Assembly (NCBI GenBank): GCA_963706755.1
Contig: CAVPNH010000001.1
Span: 118,793-182,792, forward strand
DNA: 64,000 nucleotides
From: RPQJ01 sp963706755
GTDB taxonomy: Bacteria > Pseudomonadota > Gammaproteobacteria > Steroidobacterales > Steroidobacteraceae
Direction: 5' to 3'
The notes under the pieces are model-generated. The model searched no databases and was not told the origin of the DNA. It saw nothing but the letters and a program-made list of their open reading frames with translations. Positions 19,164 to 27,726 of the stretch are shown one piece after another; within the stretch, counting starts at the first letter, position 1; each line of letters begins with the position of its first letter. Both the position numbers and the translations under genes were made by a program.

Positions 19164-20093
19164 ATGCGACCTCCGCGAGCAGCCGCAGCGCCGGTCCACG
19201 ACGCCATCGCCGAGGGCAGCCGGCTGGCGTCGGCCGCGCTCGCGGAGCAGCAGGCCCGGCTGAAGTCCACTGCTGCCCGGCTCGATGCCGCGAGTGTCGC
19301 GGATATACACGACGCCCGGGTGGCTGCGAGGCGCCTGCGCTCACTTCTCGCGACCTTTGGTCCCCTGCTCGAGGAGCGCAGGTCGCGCCGCCTGCGCCGC
19401 CGGCTGCGCGATTTTGCACGCGCGCTTTCCGGCGTTCGCGAAGCCGACGTGAGACGCGATCTCCTGCAGGCACTCATCAAGGGAAACGCTTCGTTCGCGA
19501 CCGCCGACGCCGGGCACCTGCGGGCCTGCCTACGCCAGTCCTGCGCCGAGGCGCGGCAGGCGCTGGGCCGCGAGATCGCCGGGAAAGACTGGACGGCATT
19601 GGTCGAGACGCTGACCGACGAGCCAATACCTGCGGCCGTGATGGTCCGGCGCGATGCCGGACTGGGCGAACTGCTGGAACTCGTCGATCGGCCGTGGCGC
19701 GAGGCAGGCATCCTGCTCGCGCGGCCGCCCAGGGGAGCGAATCGGCTGCACCGGCTTCGGCTCGTGCTCAAGCGCTGCCGCTACGCACTCGAATCCGTTT
19801 CGGGCGTGGAGTCCGTGCACGCGCAGGCGACGCTGCGCCGCCTGCGATCCGCGCAGAACTATCTCGGTGATCATCGGGACGCGGTACAGGCGCGGGAATG
19901 GACCAAGGTCAACGACGAACGGCTCGGCCGGCCTGTTGCCAGTGGCCTGGATCGATTGCTGCGGGCGCGGGAGAAGGCGCTGGCAGTCGAGGCGGTCGCG
20001 CGTGCGTCGCGGGTGATGCCGGCCTATTCCGCGTGGCGCAAGGCGACCCGGGAACTCAGGACGCCGGGGGAAACGACTCGAGATCGAGCGTGA
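19164..20093 (+). CDS. CHAD domain protein
   Basis: A 309-residue, arginine-rich, mostly helical protein with the CHAD signature: DIHDARVAARRLRSLLATF near residue 47 and the second-half motif RLHRLRLVLKRCRYALE. Conserved histidines and basic residues line a positively charged surface that binds polyphosphate in characterised CHAD proteins. There is no attached CYTH/triphosphatase domain. It is divergent from the cNMP-binding gene, and its last 38 bases overlap the convergent GNAT gene. Confidence 0.87.
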   Translation: MRPPRAAAAPVHDAIAEGSRLASAALAEQQARLKSTAARLDAASVADIHDARVAARRLRSLLATFGPLLEERRSRRLRRRLRDFARALSGVREADVRRDLLQALIKGNASFATADAGHLRACLRQSCAEARQALGREIAGKDWTALVETLTDEPIPAAVMVRRDAGLGELLELVDRPWREAGILLARPPRGANRLHRLRLVLKRCRYALESVSGVESVHAQATLRRLRSAQNYLGDHRDAVQAREWTKVNDERLGRPVASGLDRLLRAREKALAVEAVARASRVMPAYSAWRKATRELRTPGETTRDRA

Positions 20094-20640
20094 CCTGCAT
20101 GAGTCCGCCGGAGTTGGGCTCGGTCCTGATCGTGAACCCGAAGCGCTGCGCCCAGTCGAGGATGCGCTTGTTCTCCCCGAGGCTCGTGCCTTCCAGGCAC
20201 CGTATGCCGCGGGACCGGGCCGCCGCGCCGAGACTGCGCATGAGTTCGGTGCCGAGCCCGCGGCCCTGCCAGCCGTCGGCCACGACGATGGCGCACTCGG
20301 CCCGGTCGGTATCGGGTACCCGCGCGTAGCGGCTCACGCCGACGATTCGCTCCCCGGCGTCGTCCTGGACCAGGGCGGCCACGGCGAGTGTGTCGCGATA
20401 GTCGAGATGGAGCAGCCGCGCGGCTTCCTCGCGGCTCACGCCCCGGGACGCGTACTGAAGTCGCAGGTGCAGGGTCTCCACCGAGAGGCCCGCGATGAAT
20501 TCGAGTTCCCGGTCCAGGTCATCCGGGCGCAGGGCGCGGAGCGCCACCGGCGTGCCGTCGGACGCCTGCCAGACGCGCTCGAGTTCAGCGGGATAGTCGG
20601 CGGGCGGGGCGCTCTGGGCGGGGGCGGGCGTATCGTTCAC
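20056..20640 (-). CDS. GNAT family N-acetyltransferase
   Basis: A 194-residue acetyltransferase with the acetyl-CoA loop GWQGRGLGTELMRSL (motif A, Q/R-x-x-G-x-G/A) and the preceding strand AECAIVVADG. The N-terminus LRALRPDDLDRELEFIAGLSVETLHLR resembles the acetyltransferase module found in protein-lysine acetyltransferases of the Pat type, but the CoA-ligase domain is absent here. The GTG start overlaps the stop codon of the acidic protein gene (GTGA), so they are translationally coupled. The substrate is unknown. Confidence 0.85.
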   Translation of the reverse strand: MNDTPAPAQSAPPADYPAELERVWQASDGTPVALRALRPDDLDRELEFIAGLSVETLHLRLQYASRGVSREEAARLLHLDYRDTLAVAALVQDDAGERIVGVSRYARVPDTDRAECAIVVADGWQGRGLGTELMRSLGAAARSRGIRCLEGTSLGENKRILDWAQRFGFTIRTEPNSGGLMQVTLDLESFPPAS

Positions 20641-20975
20641 TCGCGGTCACGATACTCGTCGTCCTCGTCGTCGTAGTCCTCATCCTCGTCCTCGTCTTCG
20701 TCGTCCCAGTCGTCTTCGTCCAGGTCGTCGAGGTCCTCGTCGTCATCGGCCTCGTCGGAGGCAGCCTCATCGTCGTCTACCCAGCCTTCCGGCGCTTCAG
20801 CCAGCTCCAGGTCCAATTCGTTCCAGACATCGAGGTCGATTTCCTCGATCTCGCGGTCCAGCCACTGGATCCGGACCAGTTCCTCGTCCGGGTCAACGGA
20901 CAGGACCTTGAAGATGTCCTCGGAATCGAGGTCTTCGTACCATCGTCCGGCTTCCGGGTCGTAATCACGGCTCAC
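20637..20975 (-). CDS. Small acidic protein, DUF6763-like
   Basis: A short protein (112 residues from GTG at 20975; an ATG at 21029 would add 18). The N-terminal half has YDPEAGRWYEDLDSEDIFKV, then IQWLDREIEEIDLDVWNELDLE, a pattern I associate with the gammaproteobacterial DUF6763 family. The last 45 residues are almost all Asp and Glu and produce the GTC-rich repeat tract seen at 20660-20760. GAGG eight bases before the GTG supports that start. It is coupled to the GNAT gene by a four-base overlap. No function is known. Confidence 0.75.
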   Translation of the reverse strand: MSRDYDPEAGRWYEDLDSEDIFKVLSVDPDEELVRIQWLDREIEEIDLDVWNELDLELAEAPEGWVDDDEAASDEADDDEDLDDLDEDDWDDEDEDEDEDYDDEDDEYRDRE

Positions 20976-21134
20976 GGCGGCATCCTCGGCGGAAATCCCA
21001 GTTCTTCTTGGATCGTGGCGCGCGAGCAACTATACGGGCGGGTCGCGACGGCAGGCAACCGGAACACACCTACGCCGGATTCATGTTGCATCGCGTAAAA
21101 TCGGCCGGCAGCCAACAGACAGGAAGCCAAAACC

Positions 21135-22934
21135 GTGTATTCCTACCGCGCACCGCTCCGTGACATCCGTTTCGTGGTCCACGAAGTCCTGGACATCAAC
21201 GATCATTACCGCAATTTCGGTCGGGACGACCTGAACAAGGATCTCCTGGAGGGGATCCTCGAGGAGGGGGCCAAGTTCGCGGAAAACGTCCTGGCGCCCA
21301 CCAACCGCAGCGGGGACGAGCACGGGTTGCGGTTCGAGAACGGGCAGGTCTTCACTCCGCCCGGCTTCAAGGAAGCGTATGACCGTTATTGCCAGGACGG
21401 CTGGATCACCATGATCGCCGACCCGAAGTGGGGCGGCCAGGGCCTGCCGGCGGGCTTTGCGCTCGCCTTCAGCGAGATGCTGCTCTCCGGGAACATGGCC
21501 TGGAAGATGTATTCCGGCCTGACCGAGAGCGCCAGCCTGACCCTCGAGGCCCACGGGACCGAGGAACTCAAGCAGCGCTACCTCCCCAAGATGGTATCGG
21601 GGGAGTGGGCTGGCACGATGTGCCTCACGGAGGCGCAATCCGGCACCGACCTGGGCTTGCTGCGCACCAAGGCGGTGCCCCGCGGCGACGGGTCCTTTGC
21701 GGTGACCGGGACCAAGGTCTTCATCACCGCCGGCGACCACGACCTCACGAGCAACATCGTCCACCTGGTGCTGGCCCGCACGCCGGATGGCCCGCCCGGG
21801 ACCAAGGGCATCAGCCTGTTCGTGGTGCCGAAGTTCCTGCCGGACGCCGAGGGCAAGGTAGGGCCGGCCAACGGCGTGAGCTGCGGGTCGATCGAGCACA
21901 AGATGGGCATTCACGCCTCGCCGACCTGCGTGCTGCACTTCAACGATTCCGTGGGCTGGCTGCTCGGCAAGGAGAACGAGGGCCTGTCGTGCATGTTCAC
22001 GATGATGAATCACGCGCGGCTCGGTGTCGGCCTGCAGGGGCAGGGTCTCTCTGAACTCGCATGGCAGACTTCGCTCGTATATGCCAACGAACGGCTGCAG
22101 GGCCGCTCGCTCACGGGCGCCAAGCTGCCGAACAAGTCCGCCGACCCGATCATCGTCCACCCGGACGTGCGGCGCATGCTGTTCACCCAGAAGGCGCTGG
22201 TCGAGGGAGGCCGGGTGCTCTGCTTCCTCACCGGGCGCGAGATCGACAGCGCGCACATGAACCAGGACCTGGAGGCGCGCAAGCGCTCGGGCGACCTGGT
22301 CGCGTTCCTGACGCCGATCGTGAAGGCGTTCCTGACCGACGCGGCCATGGAGGTGACGAGCCTCGCGGTGCAGATCCACGGCGGCGCTGGCTACATCCGC
22401 GAGACCGGCGTCGAGCAGATCATGCGCGACGCGCGCATCGCGCCTATCTACGAAGGCACCAACGGCATCCAGGCGCTGGACCTGCTCGGCCGCAAGGTCT
22501 TCGGTACACGAGGCAAGAGCCAGCAGGCGATGGTCGCTCGCATCCGCGAGACCATCGAGAAGTTCGCCTCCATGACCGAGGTCGCCGGCATGGCCACCGA
22601 TCTCGGCAGGCGCCTCGAGCAGTGGGACAAGCTCACGCTCGATCTCGGCATGGCCGCGATGAAGAATCCCGACGAAGCCGGCGCCGCGGCGACCGACTAC
22701 CTGCAGTTCGCCGGCTACGTGTGCCTCGCCTGGTGCCTGCTCGCTTCGGCGGGCGTGGCCGCGAAGCAGCTTGCGGCCGGCGCCGAGGAGAAGGACTTCT
22801 ACAATGCCAAGCTCGTGACGGCGCGCTTCTTCTTCGATCGCCTGCTGCCGCGGGTGGACGCGCATGCCGCAGCTGCGCGCGCCGGGGCGGCGGGGATCAT
22901 GACGCTGCCTGCCGAGCACTTCAGCTTCGCATGA
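21135..22934 (+). CDS. Acyl-CoA dehydrogenase, long form with C-terminal extension
   Basis: A 599-residue FAD enzyme that introduces the alpha-beta double bond in acyl-CoA and passes electrons to ETF. The ACAD core shows MCLTEAQSGTDLG, FITAGDHDL, GKENEGLSCMFTMMNHARLGVG, VQIHGGAGYI and the catalytic region IAPIYEGTNGIQALDL. About 110 further C-terminal residues fit the long bacterial ACADs. The start is GTG at 21135 with AGGAAG upstream. Its stop overlaps the proB start (ATGA), an unusual coupling between fatty-acid oxidation and proline synthesis. Confidence 0.93.
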   Translation: MYSYRAPLRDIRFVVHEVLDINDHYRNFGRDDLNKDLLEGILEEGAKFAENVLAPTNRSGDEHGLRFENGQVFTPPGFKEAYDRYCQDGWITMIADPKWGGQGLPAGFALAFSEMLLSGNMAWKMYSGLTESASLTLEAHGTEELKQRYLPKMVSGEWAGTMCLTEAQSGTDLGLLRTKAVPRGDGSFAVTGTKVFITAGDHDLTSNIVHLVLARTPDGPPGTKGISLFVVPKFLPDAEGKVGPANGVSCGSIEHKMGIHASPTCVLHFNDSVGWLLGKENEGLSCMFTMMNHARLGVGLQGQGLSELAWQTSLVYANERLQGRSLTGAKLPNKSADPIIVHPDVRRMLFTQKALVEGGRVLCFLTGREIDSAHMNQDLEARKRSGDLVAFLTPIVKAFLTDAAMEVTSLAVQIHGGAGYIRETGVEQIMRDARIAPIYEGTNGIQALDLLGRKVFGTRGKSQQAMVARIRETIEKFASMTEVAGMATDLGRRLEQWDKLTLDLGMAAMKNPDEAGAAATDYLQFAGYVCLAWCLLASAGVAAKQLAAGAEEKDFYNAKLVTARFFFDRLLPRVDAHAAAARAGAAGIMTLPAEHFSFA

Positions 22935-24067
22935 CCTCGTCGGTCGTGGCCGGCCGCTCGCGCCTCGCCGCGGCCCGACGGGTGGTGGTGAAGATCGGCT
23001 CCGCGCTGCTGGTCGAGCGGTCGACCGGTCGCGTAAACCGCGCGTGGCTCGAGACGCTCGCCGAGGACGTGGCGCTGCTGCGTGGGCGCGGCCAGGAGGT
23101 CGTGCTCGTGTCGTCCGGCGCGATCGCGCTCGGGCGACAGCAACTCGGCCTCCCTGCCGGAAAGCTCGAGCTCGAGCAGAGCCAGGCGGCGGCAGCCGTG
23201 GGCCAGATCCGGCTCGCCCACGCGTGGAAGGAAGTGCTCGAGCCGCACGGCGCCGCGGTCGCGCAGGTGCTGCTCACTTTCGGCGACACCGAGCAGCGGC
23301 GGCGGTACCTGAATGCGCGCAACACGCTCACGACGCTGCTCAGGCTCGGCGCGATCCCCGTCATCAACGAGAACGACACGGTCGCGACCGCGGAGATCCG
23401 CTACGGCGACAACGACCGGCTCGCGGCCCGCGTGGCGCAGATGGCGAGCGCCGACTGCCTCGTGCTGCTCTCCGACGTGGATGGCCTCTACACCGCAGAC
23501 CCCACGCGCTCGGCGGACGCGAAATTCATTGCCGAAGTGCCGCGCATCACGCCCGAGATCGAGGCCATGGCCGGAGGGTCCGCGTCCGACGTCGGCTCCG
23601 GCGGAATGGCCACCAAGGTGATGGCTGCGAAGATCGCCGTCGCCGCCGGCTGCCACATGTGCGTCGCGGCCGGCCGCGAGGAGCACCCGCTGCGCCGCAT
23701 CGAGTCGGGCGCGCGCTGTACCTGGTTCCTGGCGGACGGCACGCCTGTCGCCGCGCGCAAGCAGTGGATCGCCGGGATGCTGAAGCCCGCCGGCGAGGTC
23801 AAGGTGGACGCGGGAGCGGCGCGGGCCCTGGGACAGGGCAAGAGCCTGCTGCCGGCCGGCGTGGTCGGCGTGAGCGGTCGTTTCGATCGCGGCGACGCGG
23901 TCGTGGTGCGCGATCCAGAAGGACGCGAGATTGCGCGCGGACTCACCGCGTACTCGAGCGCCGATGCGGAGCGCGTGTGCGGCCGCCGCAGCACCGAACT
24001 CGAGGAACTGCTCGGTTACCGCGGGCGCGACGAGATGATCCACCGCGACGACCTGGTGCTCATGTGA
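22931..24067 (+). CDS. proB: Glutamate 5-kinase
   Basis: A 378-residue enzyme for the first step of proline synthesis (glutamate to gamma-glutamyl phosphate). The amino-acid kinase domain shows VVVKIGSALL, VLVSSGAIALG, PVINENDTVAT and the YGDNDRLAARVA block with LLSDVDGLYTADP. A C-terminal PUA domain (from about residue 285: AGEVKVDAGAARAL) is present. The ATG overlaps the acyl-CoA dehydrogenase stop. The gene is followed by proA with a GTGA overlap, so all three genes form one translationally linked unit. Confidence 0.96.
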   Translation: MTSSVVAGRSRLAAARRVVVKIGSALLVERSTGRVNRAWLETLAEDVALLRGRGQEVVLVSSGAIALGRQQLGLPAGKLELEQSQAAAAVGQIRLAHAWKEVLEPHGAAVAQVLLTFGDTEQRRRYLNARNTLTTLLRLGAIPVINENDTVATAEIRYGDNDRLAARVAQMASADCLVLLSDVDGLYTADPTRSADAKFIAEVPRITPEIEAMAGGSASDVGSGGMATKVMAAKIAVAAGCHMCVAAGREEHPLRRIESGARCTWFLADGTPVAARKQWIAGMLKPAGEVKVDAGAARALGQGKSLLPAGVVGVSGRFDRGDAVVVRDPEGREIARGLTAYSSADAERVCGRRSTELEELLGYRGRDEMIHRDDLVLM

Positions 24068-25332
24068 CGGCTCCCGAACTCGCCGCTGCGATGGACCGGA
24101 TCGGCCGCGCCGCGGTCGACGCGTCCGCCGCCCTGGCGCTCGCCGGGCGGCGGGAGAAGGACGCGGCACTGCTCGCGGCCGCGCGGGCGCTGCGCCGGCG
24201 ATCGGTGGAGGTGCTTGCGGCGAATGCCCTCGACATGGAGTCGGCGCGCGCCGCGGCCTTGAGCGCCGCAATGCTCGATCGCCTGAAGCTCGATCCCGCG
24301 CGCGTCGAGGCAATGGCCGCCGGCGTGGAGCAGATCGCGGCACTCGATGACCCCATCGGCAAGGTGATGGAGCAGTGGGCGCGGCCGAACGGTCTTCGCA
24401 TCCAGCGTGTGCGCGTGCCGCTCGGCGTCATCGGCATCATCTACGAGAGCCGGCCCAACGTGACCTGCGACGCGGGCGCGCTGTGCCTCAAGTCCGGCAA
24501 CGCGGCGATCCTGCGCGGCGGCAGCGAGAGCCATCACTCGAGCACGGCGATCCACGCCTGCCTGCTCGAGGGTCTGCGCGAAGCGGGGCTGCCCGAGGCG
24601 TGCATCCAGCTCGTGCCCACCACCGATCGCGCGGCCGTGGGCTACATGCTCGGCGCCATGACGGACTGGATCGACGTGATCGTGCCGCGCGGCGGCAAGA
24701 GCCTGATCGCGCGGGTGCAGCAGGAGGCGAGGGTGCCGGTGATCGGGCACCTCGAGGGCAACTGCCACGTCTACGTGGACCGCGCGGCGGACCTGCGCAT
24801 GGCGCGCGAGATCGTGAGGAACGCCAAGCTCCGGCGCACCGGCATCTGCGGCGCGGCGGAGACCCTGCTGGTGGACGAGGGCTGCGCGGCGACGCACCTC
24901 GCGCCGATCGTGAAGGACCTGCTGGACGCGGGCTGCGAGGTGCGCGGCGACGCGCGCGTCCAGGCCGTCGACCCCAGGGTGCGGGCCGCAACCGAGGAGG
25001 ACTGGTACACGGAGTACCTTGACGCCGTGATCGCTGCGCGCGTCGTGGGTGGCGTGGACGAGGCGATCGCTCACATCGCGCGCTACGGGTCCGCGCACAC
25101 CGAGGCGATCGTGACCGACGACGTGGCCACGGCCGAGGCGTTCCTCGCGCGCGTGGACAGCGCGATCGTCCTGCACAACGCCTCGACGCAGTTCGCGGAC
25201 GGCGGCGAGTTCGGCATGGGCGCCGAGATCGGCATCTCGACCGACCGTTTCCACGCGCGCGGCCCGGTGGGCGTGGAGCAGCTCACGAGTTACAAGTACG
25301 TGGTGCGCGGCTCGGGCCAGACGAGGCCGTAG
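24064..25332 (+). CDS. proA: Glutamate-5-semialdehyde dehydrogenase (gamma-glutamyl phosphate reductase)
   Basis: A 422-residue NADPH enzyme that reduces gamma-glutamyl phosphate to glutamate semialdehyde, the second step of proline synthesis. Diagnostic segments are VPLGVIGIIYESRPNVT, CLKSGNAAILRGG, DVIVPRGGKSLI and the catalytic cysteine in RRTGICGAAETLL (Cys262). It ends with GEFGMGAEIGISTDRFHARGPVG. The GTG start overlaps the proB stop codon. The gene is complete. Confidence 0.96.
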   Translation: MTAPELAAAMDRIGRAAVDASAALALAGRREKDAALLAAARALRRRSVEVLAANALDMESARAAALSAAMLDRLKLDPARVEAMAAGVEQIAALDDPIGKVMEQWARPNGLRIQRVRVPLGVIGIIYESRPNVTCDAGALCLKSGNAAILRGGSESHHSSTAIHACLLEGLREAGLPEACIQLVPTTDRAAVGYMLGAMTDWIDVIVPRGGKSLIARVQQEARVPVIGHLEGNCHVYVDRAADLRMAREIVRNAKLRRTGICGAAETLLVDEGCAATHLAPIVKDLLDAGCEVRGDARVQAVDPRVRAATEEDWYTEYLDAVIAARVVGGVDEAIAHIARYGSAHTEAIVTDDVATAEAFLARVDSAIVLHNASTQFADGGEFGMGAEIGISTDRFHARGPVGVEQLTSYKYVVRGSGQTRP

Positions 25333-25391
25333 CGCGGCGACCTGCGCAGGGTCGGGAGCGGCGGGGCGCGGCCGCGTCCGGTCGATCCGCC

Positions 25392-26879
25392 TCAGCCCTG
25401 TAGCGAGGCAATCCCGCCGCGCATGGAATAGACGTCTGCACGCCCGTGCTGGCGCAGGTGTTCCGTGAGCGAGAGGCTGCGCACCCCGTGCGCGCACACG
25501 ATCAGCCGGCGCCCGTCCGCGGGAAAACTCAGCCGTCCTCCGAGCAACTCGCTCAACGGCAGGTGCATTCCCGTGTCCAGGCCCGGTGGGTCGCGAGCGA
25601 GTTCCCAGGCTTCGCGCACGTCCACCAGTTCGAATCCGGCCGCACGTGCGTCATCGAGGCTCGCGAACTCGACCTCGAGCGGCGCCGCCTGAGCATCCCG
25701 CGCGGCAGCCTGCGGACCCGGCGCTCCGTGGTCGCAGGCGGGGTCGCGCGCTGCGGTGATGCTGCGCGTCGCGAACGTGAGCAGGTCCACGACCACGAGG
25801 CCGCGGACCGGCGCGGGCTCGATGCCGAGCAGGATCCGCATGGCGAGCATTGCCTGCATCGCGCCCAGGGTGCCTGGCACCGGGCCGAGCACGCCGGCTT
25901 CAGCGCAGTTTCCGACCAGGCCGTCGCGCGGCGCCTCCGGCCACAGGCAGCGCAGGCAAGGCCAGTCCGGCTCGGGGAGCCAGGCCTGCAGCTGGCCTTC
26001 GTACTGGTAGATGCTGGCGAAAACCGCCGGCTTGCCGGCCCGGACGACGGCGTCGTTGACGAGGAACTTGGCGCGCAGGTTGTCCGTGCACTCGACCACG
26101 AGGTCGTGGCCCGCGACGAGTGCGCCCACGTTGCCGGCATTCGCGAGTTCGGCGATGGCCGTGCAGTGGAGGTCGTGGTTCATGCGCGACAGGCGCTCCG
26201 CAGCCACGACAGCCTTTGCCCGCCCGATGTCCCCGGCCTCGTACAGCGGCTGCCGGTGCAGGTTGCTCGATTCGACGACGTCGCCGTCCACGATCGTGAT
26301 GCGCCCGACGCCCGCGGCGGCGAGATACTGCAGCACGGGAACGCCGAGCCCGCCCGCGCCGATCACGAGCACCGACGACGAGCGCAGCCGCGCCTGGCCG
26401 CGCGCTCCGACTTCCGGCAATGCGACCTGGCGCGAGTAGTCGTGTTCCGGTGCGTCCACGCAGCGCTCACAATTCACCCAGCCGGAGTCGCCATCCTCGT
26501 AGTGTTCCTTCTTCCAGATCGGCAGGCGGTGCTTCACTTCGTCGATGATGTAGCGGCAGGCCGCGAACGCTTCATCGCGGTGCGCGGAACTCACGCCAAC
26601 CCACACCGCGAGTTCGCCAAGTCCGAGGTCGCCGATGCGATGGACGCAGGCGGCGCGCCGCACGCCGTAGCGTTCGAGCGCTGCGGCGACGATGCGTTCG
26701 CCTTCCTTGATCGCGAGGGCCTCGAACGCCTCGTATTCCAGGCGGCGGACGCGCCGGCCCTCGTTGTGGTCGCGCACCCAGCCCTCGAAGCTCGCGTAGC
26801 CGCCGCAGGCCGGGTCCGCCAGTGCGTCCCGGAATTGCCCTGGCTCGAGGGGCGCCTGGCTGAACGAGAACGTCTGCAT
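25392..26879 (-). CDS. MoaE-MoeB-rhodanese fusion: molybdopterin synthase large subunit, MoaD-activating enzyme and sulfurtransferase
   Basis: A 495-residue three-domain protein. Residues 1-140 are MoaE, with the catalytic-lysine region EVKHRLPIWKKEHY (Lys116, Lys123, Lys124). Residues 145-375 are a MoeB/ThiF E1 domain, with GAGGLG at 174-179, DGDVVESSNLHRQ, ECTDN and NCAEAGVLGP. Residues 400-495 are rhodanese with Cys462 in CAHGVRS. One chain could thus adenylate MoaD, help thiolate it and use it in molybdopterin synthase. The first zinc pair is kept (Cys308, Cys311), but the second is reduced to Cys382-x-His384. It is the last gene of the Moco operon; its ATG overlaps the moaD stop by one base. 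Confidence 0.93.
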   Translation of the reverse strand: MQTFSFSQAPLEPGQFRDALADPACGGYASFEGWVRDHNEGRRVRRLEYEAFEALAIKEGERIVAAALERYGVRRAACVHRIGDLGLGELAVWVGVSSAHRDEAFAACRYIIDEVKHRLPIWKKEHYEDGDSGWVNCERCVDAPEHDYSRQVALPEVGARGQARLRSSSVLVIGAGGLGVPVLQYLAAAGVGRITIVDGDVVESSNLHRQPLYEAGDIGRAKAVVAAERLSRMNHDLHCTAIAELANAGNVGALVAGHDLVVECTDNLRAKFLVNDAVVRAGKPAVFASIYQYEGQLQAWLPEPDWPCLRCLWPEAPRDGLVGNCAEAGVLGPVPGTLGAMQAMLAMRILLGIEPAPVRGLVVVDLLTFATRSITAARDPACDHGAPGPQAAARDAQAAPLEVEFASLDDARAAGFELVDVREAWELARDPPGLDTGMHLPLSELLGGRLSFPADGRRLIVCAHGVRSLSLTEHLRQHGRADVYSMRGGIASLQG

Positions 26880-27124
26880 CAGCCGCCCGCGACTGGCGGA
26901 ATGAATACCACGCGGTCGCCGTCCGTGAGCGCCCGGTCCCAGGTCGTGAATTCCTCGTTCACTGCGACCTTGAGCATGGCGCGGGGCAGGGTGAGGCCAC
27001 GGCGCTCGCGCAGTTCTTCGTACAGGTCCGCCGCCGTGCGGGACCCGGTCGCGAGCGTCTCGGACCCGCGACCCGCCTGCTCGCGCAGCGCGGCGAAGTA
27101 CTGCACGTGTATCGACAGCGTCAT
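26879..27124 (-). CDS. moaD: Molybdopterin synthase small subunit, sulfur carrier
   Basis: An 81-residue ubiquitin-fold sulfur carrier ending in the required Gly-Gly (FIPPVAGG). The core has VQYFAALREQAGRGSE and VAVNEEFTTWDRALTDGDRVVF. Its C-terminal glycine is adenylated by MoeB and then thiocarboxylated to donate sulfur to precursor Z on MoaE. Both partners are encoded by the next gene as one fusion protein. The start ATG overlaps the mobA stop by four bases. Confidence 0.93.
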   Translation of the reverse strand: MTLSIHVQYFAALREQAGRGSETLATGSRTAADLYEELRERRGLTLPRAMLKVAVNEEFTTWDRALTDGDRVVFIPPVAGG

Positions 27125-27726
27125 GCAGGCGCGCTCCCGCCGGCCCGGCGGGCGGCCGCGGCGGCGAACTCGTCCGGCGTGTTCACGTTGTCCAGCGCCT
27201 CGGGCTCGGGCTGCTCGAGCAGCGGCGCTCCGCTCGCAATGATGAATTTGCGCGGGCAGAGGCGGCCCTGCTCGATGGCGTCGAGCAGCGGACTCCGCGT
27301 CTCGGGCTCGTAGACGGCACAGAGCGGCTCGGGCAGGCCGTCGTGCGTGCTGCGAAACGCCGTGACGGTGCTGCGGCCGCGCCTCGCGATGAGGTGGTCG
27401 AGCGTCGCGTCGCCGAGGAACGGCAGGTCGCAGGCGACGACCAGCCACGCGGCCTGCGGATGCGCTGCCTGCGCCGCCGCGATTCCGGCGATCGGCCCGC
27501 TGCCCACGGGTCCGTCCACGATCTGCGGCAGCGCGGCCCGCGTCGGTTCCGACACCTGGTCGACACGCACGGACACGAAGGCGCGCTCACAGTGCCGGGT
27601 GAGGAGCGCATAGGTCGCGGCGAGCTGGGGCGCGCCGCCGTAGGCGAGGGCCGCTTTGTCGCGTCCCATGCGGCGGCTCGCGCCGCCCGCGAGCACGAGC
27701 CCGTAGAGTGGCGCGAGTCCGGTCAC
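27121..27726 (-). CDS. mobA: Molybdenum cofactor guanylyltransferase
   Basis: A 201-residue nucleotidyltransferase that attaches GMP to Mo-molybdopterin to form the bis-MGD type cofactor. The signature LVLAGGASRRMGRDKAAL binds GTP, and VDGPVGSGPIAGI and VVACDLPFL with the metal-binding Asp follow. The GTG start at 27726 overlaps the moaC stop (GTGA). Its presence implies DMSO-reductase-family molybdoenzymes, such as a nitrate reductase, elsewhere in the genome. Confidence 0.94.
   Translation of the reverse strand: MTGLAPLYGLVLAGGASRRMGRDKAALAYGGAPQLAATYALLTRHCERAFVSVRVDQVSEPTRAALPQIVDGPVGSGPIAGIAAAQAAHPQAAWLVVACDLPFLGDATLDHLIARRGRSTVTAFRSTHDGLPEPLCAVYEPETRSPLLDAIEQGRLCPRKFIIASGAPLLEQPEPEALDNVNTPDEFAAAAARRAGGSAPA

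Noticed and set aside
20660..20760. Repetitive GTC/CTC-rich tract that could be a microsatellite or array
   Set aside because: It is the coding sequence of the Asp/Glu-rich tail of the small acidic protein; there are no regular repeat-spacer units.
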